Made by a program: the position numbers and the translations under genes
Part shown: positions 34,505 through 39,866 of the stretch, in pieces
How the letters are laid out: every line of letters begins with the position of its first letter
How positions within the stretch are numbered: the first letter of the stretch is position 1
Assembly: GCA_900753305.1 (NCBI GenBank)
Contig: CAADYR010000092.1
Location: forward strand, 1-39,866
DNA: 39,866 nt
Direction: 5' to 3'
Origin: Lachnospiraceae bacterium
GTDB lineage: Bacteria; Bacillota; Clostridia; Lachnospirales; Lachnospiraceae
Notes under the pieces: generated by a model
Told to the model about the DNA's origin: nothing
Seen by the model: only the letters and a program-made list of their open reading frames with translations
The model's database searches: none

Positions 34505-35605
34505 ATGATTAAAGTGCCACTGACAAATGAAATTTTAAAATATATTACCGAAATTGATAAAAACAGGTACAACGTTTCGGCAATAAAATTATCCAAGACC
34601 GTTGCGAATAAACTTCGTAAAAATTCAAAGAAAAAGAGTTCATATGCGTCAAATAAAATAGAAGGCAATCCTTTGTCGGAAAAACAAGTGGATGAAGTAA
34701 TAGAAAATGATGAGCGAAAACATTTTTTAAAACCAGAGCAAGAAGTTCGAAATTATTTTCTTGCTTTAAATTATCTGGAAGAAAAAGCAGAGAAAAAAGA
34801 AAAATTTTCAAAGAAGCTGATACTTGATGTACAAAAACTGGTAGAAAAGGGAGCATCAAAAGAGAAAATTGGTCTTAGAGGTCCTATGCCACCTGGAGTT
34901 TTATTTGCTGTATATGATTCTAAAAGTGGTAATCCAGATTATATTCCACCTGAATATTGCGATATACCAGAATTATTAGATGAATTGGTAGAATATGTGA
35001 ATACAACAGATGATCATCCTTTAATTGTAGCTGCTGTAGTACATTATCAATTAGTAACGATACATCCGTTTGAAGATGGAAATGGCAGAACTGCAAGATT
35101 ACTATCTGGCTATGTAATGGATATCAATGGATATGGGTTTAACGGAATTGGTTCGTTGGAGGAATATTTTGCTTACGATATTGATGAATATTATGATTCG
35201 ATTCAAATGGGATTACCAGCATTATATTATAGCGGACGTGAAAATCCTCCACATCCGGAAATATGGATTAATTATTTCCTGAGGATGGTTTTATTATATT
35301 CGGGTAAGGTATGTGATTTGCAATTAAGTTCAAATGAAGATGACATTGAGGCAAGCATATCATTTCTAAAGGGAAAAGAAAAAGAACTTTTGATATTGCT
35401 TATAAAAAGGTTTAAAAGAGAGTTTACACCAATTGAGGTAAGCAAGGAGTTATCAGTAACAAATAAAACAGTTATTAATCGACTATCTGTTTTGGTGAAA
35501 AATGGATTTGTTGTTCCTATATTGGTTAATGAAAGAATAAGATCATATAAATTAAGTGAATTCACAAAAAATCATGAAAAAGAAATTCTGAAAGCTATTC
35601 AGTAG
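34505..35605 (+). CDS. Fic-domain protein (predicted AMP transferase)
   Basis: 366 residues. The Fic core motif HPFEDGNGRTAR starts at His187, complete with the catalytic His and phosphate-binding Gly-Asn-Gly-Arg, so the enzyme should transfer AMP (or another nucleotide moiety) to a hydroxyl on a target protein. An inhibitory-helix motif SNKIEG (Ser49 to Gly54) lies N-terminal to the Fic fold, matching the S/T-x-x-x-E-G/N pattern of class II, self-inhibited Fic proteins. The last 80 residues form a winged helix (FTPIEVSKELSVTNKTVINR). ATG 34505 is chosen, with AAAGG about 10 bases upstream. By eye this gene is more AT-rich than carAB or purL, which suggests acquisition. No separate antitoxin is seen. 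Confidence 0.92.
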   Translation: MIKVPLTNEILKYITEIDKNRYNVSAIKLSKTVANKLRKNSKKKSSYASNKIEGNPLSEKQVDEVIENDERKHFLKPEQEVRNYFLALNYLEEKAEKKEKFSKKLILDVQKLVEKGASKEKIGLRGPMPPGVLFAVYDSKSGNPDYIPPEYCDIPELLDELVEYVNTTDDHPLIVAAVVHYQLVTIHPFEDGNGRTARLLSGYVMDINGYGFNGIGSLEEYFAYDIDEYYDSIQMGLPALYYSGRENPPHPEIWINYFLRMVLLYSGKVCDLQLSSNEDDIEASISFLKGKEKELLILLIKRFKREFTPIEVSKELSVTNKTVINRLSVLVKNGFVVPILVNERIRSYKLSEFTKNHEKEILKAIQ

Positions 35606-35648
35606 GGAGTCTGGATTTTTAATGTGAATTTACAATAAGGGAGACATA

Positions 35649-36419
35649 ATGAAAAATACAGATTTTGATTCCAAAAGAATAGCAAGAGGATATGTAAACA
35701 GACCATGGCTTCATAAACAGGTCATGGAGCAATATATAAAGGATAACGCGCTTTCTAAAAAACTAAGTCATGGACTGGATGTTGGATGTGGCGCCGGTCT
35801 GTCAACGAAAGCACTTCGCCTGATTTGTGACGATGTGACAGGAACAGATATTTCACCTGCAATGATTGAAGTATGCAAGGAACAATATCATGGGAACAGT
35901 TCCTATGATTTTTATGTTGCAAAAGCAGAAGAAACGGTGATTCCTAAGGAAAAATATGATATTGTAACAGCAGCAGGAATGGTCAATTGGGTTGACAGAG
36001 ATTTGTTTTTACAAAATATGAGTCATGTGTTAACGGAGAAGGGTGTACTTTTTATTTATGATTTCTGGATTACAGATCAGATGCAGGGAAGTGAGAAATA
36101 CACGGATTGGTATCAAAATGAGTATTTGAAGAAATTTCCCAAACCGCCCAGAAATGAAGATATCTGGACACAGGAAGATCTCACAGAAGATTTTAGGATG
36201 GGAAAACAGATTGTCTATGATATGCCATATAAATTTATATTTGAGGATTTTGTAGAATTTATAATGATTCAGTCGAATGTAAATGCAAAGATAGAAAGTG
36301 GAAGCATGACAGAATCGGAAGTGAGAGAATGGATGAAAAAATCCTTGCAGGATATTTTCGTGGGTGAGGCTAAAACCTTGATTTTTAGCGGATATAACTG
36401 GTATATATACAAAAGGTAG
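35649..36419 (+). CDS. SAM-dependent class I methyltransferase
   Basis: 256 residues. The SAM-binding motif I GLDVGCGAGLSTKAL lies at about 42-56, with GTDISPAMIEVC as motif II and a typical YDIVTAAGMVNWVD stretch after it. The C-terminal 100 residues form a variable substrate lid. This UbiE/YrrT-like (Methyltransf_11) group modifies small molecules; the substrate is unknown. AAGGGAG precedes ATG 35649, 43 bases after the Fic gene, so co-transcription is possible. It ends at a hairpin shared with the convergent rubrerythrin gene. Confidence 0.88.
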   Translation: MKNTDFDSKRIARGYVNRPWLHKQVMEQYIKDNALSKKLSHGLDVGCGAGLSTKALRLICDDVTGTDISPAMIEVCKEQYHGNSSYDFYVAKAEETVIPKEKYDIVTAAGMVNWVDRDLFLQNMSHVLTEKGVLFIYDFWITDQMQGSEKYTDWYQNEYLKKFPKPPRNEDIWTQEDLTEDFRMGKQIVYDMPYKFIFEDFVEFIMIQSNVNAKIESGSMTESEVREWMKKSLQDIFVGEAKTLIFSGYNWYIYKR

Positions 36420-36427
36420 TAACATAC

Positions 36428-36460
36428 AAAGGGGAGTGTTCAGTGTTGACACTCCCCTTT
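36428..36460. terminator. Bidirectional hairpin, methyltransferase / rubrerythrin
   Basis: AAAGGGGAGTGT (36428-36439) and ACACTCCCCTTT (36449-36460), a perfect 12-bp stem with a 9-base loop between convergent genes. The arms' own T/A ends give a short U-run on both strands. Confidence 0.85.
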
Positions 36461-36476
36461 GTAGCCTGATTATTGC

Positions 36477-37016
36477 TTAGTAGTTCTCAGCGTGTACTTC
36501 AAAGTAAGCCTGTGGATGCGCACAGACAGGACAGACTTCGGGAGCTTTTTCACCGACTACGATATGACCGCAGTTGCGGCATTCCCATACCTTCACTTCA
36601 CTCTTGGCGAATACTTCCTGCATTTCAACATTATGGAGCAGAGCACGGTAGCGTTCTTCATGTTTCTTCTCGATAGCACCTACCATACGGAACTTGGCAG
36701 CCAGTTCAGGGAAGCCTTCTTCCTCGGCTGTCTTGGCAAATTCCTCATACATATCTGTCCATTCATAGTTCTCACCATCGGCAGCAGATGCCAGGTTTTC
36801 AGCAGTAGAGCCGATACCATTCAGTTCCTTGAACCACATCTTTGCATGTTCTTTTTCATTGTCTGCTGTTTTTAAGAATAAGGCTGAGATCTGTTCAAAG
36901 CCATCCTTCTTAGCTTTGGAAGCGAAATAGGTGTACTTATTTCTAGCCTGTGATTCGCCTGAGAAAGCCTCTCTTAAATTTTTCTCTGTTTGTGTTCCTG
37001 CATACTTGTTTGCCAT
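36477..37016 (-). CDS. rbr: Rubrerythrin
   Basis: 179 residues; a di-iron peroxidase that reduces hydrogen peroxide in anaerobes. The ferritin-like four-helix domain (1-140) has REAFSGESQARNKYTYFA, ADNEKEHAKMWF and the second Glu/His ligand set in AIEKKHEERY. The C-terminal rubredoxin-like Fe(Cys)4 domain is CRNCGHIVVGEKAPEVCPVC. AAAGGAG precedes ATG 37016. It is 29 bases downstream of the high-molecular-weight rubredoxin gene in the same direction, so one operon supplies peroxidase and electron donor. The ferric-uptake/PerR-like site upstream of that operon may control both. Confidence 0.95.
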   Translation of the reverse strand: MANKYAGTQTEKNLREAFSGESQARNKYTYFASKAKKDGFEQISALFLKTADNEKEHAKMWFKELNGIGSTAENLASAADGENYEWTDMYEEFAKTAEEEGFPELAAKFRMVGAIEKKHEERYRALLHNVEMQEVFAKSEVKVWECRNCGHIVVGEKAPEVCPVCAHPQAYFEVHAENY

Positions 37017-37045
37017 AATTGTATTCTCCTTTACAAATTTATTGT

Positions 37046-37663
37046 CTACTCGTAAATCGGTTCAAAGTCATCTACGCCATGTCCACACAGCGGGCAGATG
37101 AAGTCTTGGGGCAATTCGCTACCTTCATATACATAGTTGCAGATCTTGCAGCGCCAGCCGATGATCTTCTTGTCCTTTTTGACAGCTTCAGGCTGGGGCT
37201 TAACATGGTTCTGGTAATCAGCATAGGTAAGTGGTGCATTTGCATTCAGCAGCTTCGCATCCACGACCTCTGCAATGAACAGGGTATGTGTTCCCAGATC
37301 ATGCTGTTCTACGACTTTTCCACTGATGACAGCACAGGAATGCCATCCCATGTAAGGAACGTCATTGCAGTCCCTTGGTGCAGGGATTCCATCGAACTTG
37401 TCTACATTCCTGCCGGATTGGAAGCCGAAGTGTTTGATCGTCTCAAAGGAACATTCCTGATCGAGCAGACTTAGAGCAAAGACACCGCTTTGCTTGAGCA
37501 GTTCACAGGTATAGTTGACATTCAGAACGGATATCGCAATCCTGACAGGATCGTTAGCGACCTGCATACAGGTATTGATGATACATCCGTTTTCTTTGTC
37601 ATTTACTTTGGTAGAAAGCATAAAAACGCCATAAGTTAAGTTGTATAGTGCCTTTTTATCCAT
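37046..37663 (-). CDS. hrb: High-molecular-weight rubredoxin (flavin reductase + rubredoxin)
   Basis: 205 residues. The N-terminal FMN-binding flavin reductase-like domain (about 1-150; YNLTYGVFMLSTK, TCMQVANDPVRIAISV, GTHTLFIAEVVDAKLL) is fused to a rubredoxin domain with two CxxC pairs (WRCKICNYVYEG, FICPLCGHG). This is the Hrb architecture known from Moorella, which passes electrons from NADH to oxygen- or NO-reducing flavodiiron proteins. Its neighbour, rubrerythrin, is the likely acceptor here. I take ATG 37663; a GTG four codons earlier is possible and the Shine-Dalgarno is ambiguous. No flavodiiron gene is in the window. Confidence 0.9.
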   Translation of the reverse strand: MDKKALYNLTYGVFMLSTKVNDKENGCIINTCMQVANDPVRIAISVLNVNYTCELLKQSGVFALSLLDQECSFETIKHFGFQSGRNVDKFDGIPAPRDCNDVPYMGWHSCAVISGKVVEQHDLGTHTLFIAEVVDAKLLNANAPLTYADYQNHVKPQPEAVKKDKKIIGWRCKICNYVYEGSELPQDFICPLCGHGVDDFEPIYE

Positions 37664-37761
37664 ATTTGTTACCACGCCTTTCTGTAGCCTGTCCTTTTAT
37701 AGAGCAGGTACTCATCTTAATTAAACTTACCTAACTATGAGTATTCCAAGAGATGTGATTC

Positions 37762-37783
37762 ATATGCTTATAAATAAGCATAT
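37762..37783 (-). promoter_or_regulatory. Perfect palindrome in the hrb leader
   Basis: ATATGCTTA (37762-37770) and TAAGCATAT (37775-37783) with a 4-base loop, about 100 bases upstream of the hrb start and inside the probable leader. It may be a protein-binding site or an mRNA hairpin. Confidence 0.5.
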
Positions 37784-37816
37784 TCTGCCTCAATTTGCAT
37801 GACTCTGAATAGTTAC

Positions 37817-37853
37817 ATTGTATCATAAAAACTGAAAATAATCATTATTATAA
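37817..37853 (-). promoter_or_regulatory. hrb-rbr promoter region with PerR-like box
   Basis: On the minus strand TTATAATAATGATTA (37853-37839) matches the Bacillus PerR box TTATAATNATTATAA at 12 of 14 defined positions. TACAAT at 37822-37817 is a good -10; the box would cover its -35. A peroxide-responsive repressor on a rubrerythrin operon makes biological sense, but the sequence is AT-rich and chance matches are possible. Confidence 0.45.
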
Positions 37854-37887
37854 GAAAATAATCAGAATTAAACATTGCAATTATATA

Positions 37888-37939
37888 TTGACATTTCATG
37901 TATTTAATTTTACTATATACTTGGTTATACAAAGTATAT
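37888..37939 (+). promoter_or_regulatory. padR promoter with palindromic operator
   Basis: TTGACA (37888-37893), 17-base spacer, TACTAT (37911-37916). ATATACTT (37915-37922) and AAGTATAT (37932-37939) form an inverted repeat overlapping the -10 and start point, which fits PadR autorepression. Confidence 0.65.
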
Positions 37940-37949
37940 GAGGTGCTTT

Positions 37950-38285
37950 ATGAATGACAAATATGAAAGACAGATGAAAAAAGGTGTATTGGATATGCTT
38001 GTTCTGAAGCTGCTCGAGTCGGAACCGAAATATGGGTATCAGATCATTCAGGAGATGAAGGAGAAGAGCGAAGATGTCTTTTCTCTAAAGGATGGGACGT
38101 TGTATCCGATTCTGTATCGGTTGGAGGATGATGGACTGGTAGTGAGCAGGTGGAGTGAGGCTGTTGGAAAGCAGGTTCCCCGAAAATACTATGAAATCAC
38201 GCAGACCGGGCGGAGTGAATTACAGGCTATTGAACAGACCTGGCAGTCAATTACTAAAGGAATATCACAAATCATGGAGGGGTAG
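37950..38285 (+). CDS. PadR-family transcriptional regulator
   Basis: 111 residues, the short PadR class. The winged helix is plain: KKGVLDMLVLKLLESEPKYG, YQIIQEMKEKSEDVFSLKDG, TLYPILYRLEDDGLV, RKYYEITQTGRSEL, and a C-terminal dimerisation helix. ATG 37950 has GAGGTG about 7 bases upstream; ATG 37938 lies before that site. It overlaps nothing and is followed 2 bases later by a membrane protein with a HAAS-like domain, a common PadR partner arrangement. It probably represses its own operon through the palindrome at its promoter. Confidence 0.9.
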   Translation: MNDKYERQMKKGVLDMLVLKLLESEPKYGYQIIQEMKEKSEDVFSLKDGTLYPILYRLEDDGLVVSRWSEAVGKQVPRKYYEITQTGRSELQAIEQTWQSITKGISQIMEG

Positions 38286-38287
38286 GC

Positions 38288-38935
38288 ATGAATGTAAATG
38301 ACTATGTAAATAAAATCGTAAGGAAAATCAAGTGTAGTACTGCAAGGAGAAAAGAAATCAGGAAACAACTGCAGATGGACATTGAACTGCGTATGCAGCA
38401 GGGAGAATCACTGGAGCAGATTATGTCTCAGATGGGTGATATCAAGGAGATCGCAGACAGTTTCAATGAAAATATCTCAGCCGCAGAGAAGAAAAAGTAT
38501 ACGCTCAAAAAGATTTTAACAATCGTTGCTGTGGTAGTTGTGTTTCTAGCGATAATTGTGATATGGATATACAGAGCGCTGCCTAAGAGTGTGGCAATTG
38601 AGGACAGTACATATTTCGATGAGCAGACAGTGAAAGAGGCTGTGGAGCGAACCATTATTTTATTGGATGATGAAGATTATGCGAAGCTTCAGGCGGAGGC
38701 AATACAGCAGATGCAGTCTGTTTTGAACCAGGCAACCATAGACCAGGCGAGGGCACAGGTCACATCAGACTGGGGCGAGAGACAAGCAATTGGTACAACG
38801 TATGCGACAGAGATAATTCAGAATGGCGAGCATTATGCAATTGCACAAGTTACGGTCAGCTATGAGAATGTGAATGTTGTTTATACTTTAACTTATGATG
38901 CAGATATGAAGCTGGCAGGATTGTATATGAGATAA
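38288..38935 (+). CDS. HAAS/DUF3887 single-pass membrane protein
   Basis: 215 residues. The cytoplasmic N-terminus (1-68) is a helical HAAS-like domain (VNKIVRKIKCSTARRKEIRK, GESLEQIMSQMGDIKEIADS), a domain usually encoded next to PadR. One membrane helix (ILTIVAVVVVFLAIIVIWIY) follows, and then an extracytoplasmic DUF3887-like domain (about 115-215; YFDEQTVKEAVERTIILLDD, QAIGTTYATEII, YTLTYDADMKLAGLYM). GGAGGGG precedes ATG 38288. PadR and HAAS proteins are thought to sense envelope stress or ligands together. The ligand is unknown. Confidence 0.82.
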   Translation: MNVNDYVNKIVRKIKCSTARRKEIRKQLQMDIELRMQQGESLEQIMSQMGDIKEIADSFNENISAAEKKKYTLKKILTIVAVVVVFLAIIVIWIYRALPKSVAIEDSTYFDEQTVKEAVERTIILLDDEDYAKLQAEAIQQMQSVLNQATIDQARAQVTSDWGERQAIGTTYATEIIQNGEHYAIAQVTVSYENVNVVYTLTYDADMKLAGLYMR

Positions 38936-38980
38936 AAAATCCACCGTAATCTACAATGTGAGGTTACGGTGGATTTTTTT
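38934..38980. terminator. Bidirectional terminator
   Basis: AAAAAATCCACCGTAA (38934-38949) pairs with TTACGGTGGATTTTTT (38964-38979), with T-runs on both strands, serving the HAAS gene and the convergent DUF2798 gene. It overlaps both stop codons. Confidence 0.93.
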
Positions 38981-39467
38981 ATTCAGCTACCGGGTTCTGG
39001 GCTAACTGCTTTTTAAAAATATTTCTAAAGATCAATCTGACAAAAGGACCAGCATAGAATATCTGGAAACACATTGCCATTGGGAAATTCACAACAGTGA
39101 TCTTCAACCAGTTGGCAATGATGTTGGAAGCGCCATTGTAATTGAAGAGAACGCTTGCAATGAAGCTCATGATAGGGCACATGAGGCATACAATCATGGC
39201 AGAGATAGACAGAATCATAACAATAGGTCTGGCTTTTGCCGGGTCAACGAAACGAAATGCCAGTTTCTTGGCAAGATTACCTACAATGAAGAATTCGAGA
39301 ATAAATCCGATTGCTCCCATAATAGGCAGCTCATGCAGTGCAATGAGGAATACTTCATTGGAAAGCCCTCCCATGTCGATTGCGACATTGTAACATACCA
39401 TGGCATACACCATGATACATACCATGATAATTGTGTAAACTACATCCTGAAATTTTGTCTGTGGCAT
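38979..39467 (-). CDS. DUF2798 membrane protein
   Basis: 162 residues from ATG 39467, which has AAAGGAG 8 bases upstream; the in-frame ATG 45 bases earlier lies next to the leader terminator and has no site. Four hydrophobic segments form two DUF2798-like repeats (YTIIMVCIMVYAMVCYNVAI, then FPMAMCFQIFYAGPFVRLIF), each with conserved small/aromatic residues. The family is a small integral-membrane group of unknown function. Its leader contains a complete intrinsic terminator, so expression is probably attenuated. Confidence 0.85.
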   Translation of the reverse strand: MPQTKFQDVVYTIIMVCIMVYAMVCYNVAIDMGGLSNEVFLIALHELPIMGAIGFILEFFIVGNLAKKLAFRFVDPAKARPIVMILSISAMIVCLMCPIMSFIASVLFNYNGASNIIANWLKITVVNFPMAMCFQIFYAGPFVRLIFRNIFKKQLAQNPVAE

Positions 39468-39497
39468 AATAAAAACTCCTTTACTTTGTGTATTTAT

Positions 39498-39541
39498 AAA
39501 AAAGAACAACACATACGTGAAATGACCGCATAGTGTTGTTC
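39498..39541 (-). terminator. Leader terminator/attenuator before the DUF2798 gene
   Basis: On the minus strand GAACAACAC (39541-39533) pairs with GTGTTGTTC (39512-39504); an inner ATGCG/CGTAT pair extends the stem to 14 bp with one bulged T, and TTTTTT follows (39503-39498). It ends about 30 bases before the DUF2798 start, while the ribosome site lies after it. A TATAAT at 39629-39624 (minus) puts the start near 39,617, giving a 110-base leader with two further small hairpins. Reads as an attenuator, or the end of a short RNA. No known riboswitch recognised. Confidence 0.7.
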
Positions 39542-39715
39542 GTTATCATTACATAAGTAATGTGTCGTTTCCAATTTAATACCACATATCTGTTGTTTGC
39601 ACAAACCTTAAAAGTCGTGCCTGATTATAGTAACATATCTTCTGACGAAATGTAAGTAAAAGTTTACAAAATATTCCACAAAATTTTATGCGTTTTTGCT
39701 TCCATTATCTACCTG

Positions 39716-39866
39716 TTGCATAATTGTTACATAAATGTTACGATATGTTTGTGCTTAGCTAACACATATAAAAAATTAGGCAATTGCGAAACAAGTTCGC
39801 AATCTTGATTGAAAACAAGGATAGAATCCTGCAATGCAGGATTCTTGGAATGGAAGGTGGCAGTCA
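39716..39866 (+). ncRNA. Structured 5' region at right edge (leader or RNA, partial)
   Basis: A possible promoter, TTGCAT (39716-39721), 17 bases, TACGAT (39739-39744), is followed by three consecutive hairpins: ATTGCGAA/TTCGCAAT (39783-39790 with 39796-39803), CTTG/CAAG (about 39,804-39,819), and AGAATCCTGC/GCAGGATTCT (39823-39832 with 39836-39845). No ORF is visible. The element runs off the window. It is not a T-box core or a known riboswitch that I recognise. Confidence 0.4.

Noticed and set aside
39781..39866. T-box leader
   Set aside because: The GGTGG near the end loosely resembles a T-box, but the conserved core and specifier elements are not visible.

Overview
The window looks like a chromosomal segment of an anaerobic, low-GC gut Firmicute, most likely a Lachnospiraceae member near Roseburia, Agathobacter, Lachnospira or Butyrivibrio. 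The reasons are strong AGGAGG-type ribosome binding sites, a Gram-positive solute-binding lipoprotein, a fused single-chain PurL, rubrerythrin with a high-molecular-weight rubredoxin, and a multidomain GH26 mannanase of the kind known from Roseburia. The taxonomic placement is inference. I see no phage, IS element, CRISPR array, rRNA or tRNA.

Region 1 (1-11,330) is a carbohydrate locus that I read as a rhamnogalacturonan-I (pectin) system. It holds an alpha/beta-hydrolase esterase, an AraC regulator, two LplB/YtcP-type permeases, a lipoprotein that binds sugar, a GH105 unsaturated rhamnogalacturonyl hydrolase, a CE12-type rhamnogalacturonan acetylesterase and a GH112 phosphorylase. None of the enzymes has a signal peptide. 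The logic is therefore import of acetylated unsaturated oligosaccharides, then deacetylation, removal of the unsaturated uronate, and phosphorolysis of galactosyl-rhamnose in the cytoplasm. No ATPase is encoded here, so a shared MsmK/UgpC-type ATPase elsewhere is expected. Two large inverted repeats fill the first 300 bases.

Region 2 (11,330-19,570) is mixed housekeeping: a VanZ-like membrane protein, an unknown protein with a TetR regulator, a NYN nuclease with two OST-HTH/LOTUS domains, the 1269-residue fused PurL, and a small operon of two unknown proteins plus a GNAT acetyltransferase. Region 3 (19,570-25,340) has a secreted multi-module GH26 beta-mannanase and a secreted DUF3048 protein. 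Region 4 (25,340-29,915) is carAB behind a very good promoter.

Region 5 (29,870-36,460) seems accessory and AT-rich by eye: a short minus-strand transcription unit with its own promoter, ribosome binding site, 31-codon ORF and terminator; a MATE transporter, an AraC regulator and a GH13 cyclomaltodextrinase/neopullulanase; and a Fic protein with a methyltransferase. Region 6 (36,460-39,866) has a rubrerythrin/high-molecular-weight rubredoxin operon for oxidative stress, a divergent PadR-HAAS/DUF3887 pair with a visible palindromic operator, and a DUF2798 membrane protein whose leader contains a full intrinsic terminator. The window ends in a run of hairpins that looks like the start of a structured RNA or leader.

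The best candidates for undescribed biology are the 29,873-30,256 minus-strand microgene, the DUF2798 leader, the structured right edge, the left-edge nested palindromes, and the NYN-LOTUS protein. The RG-I locus is the clearest functional system.
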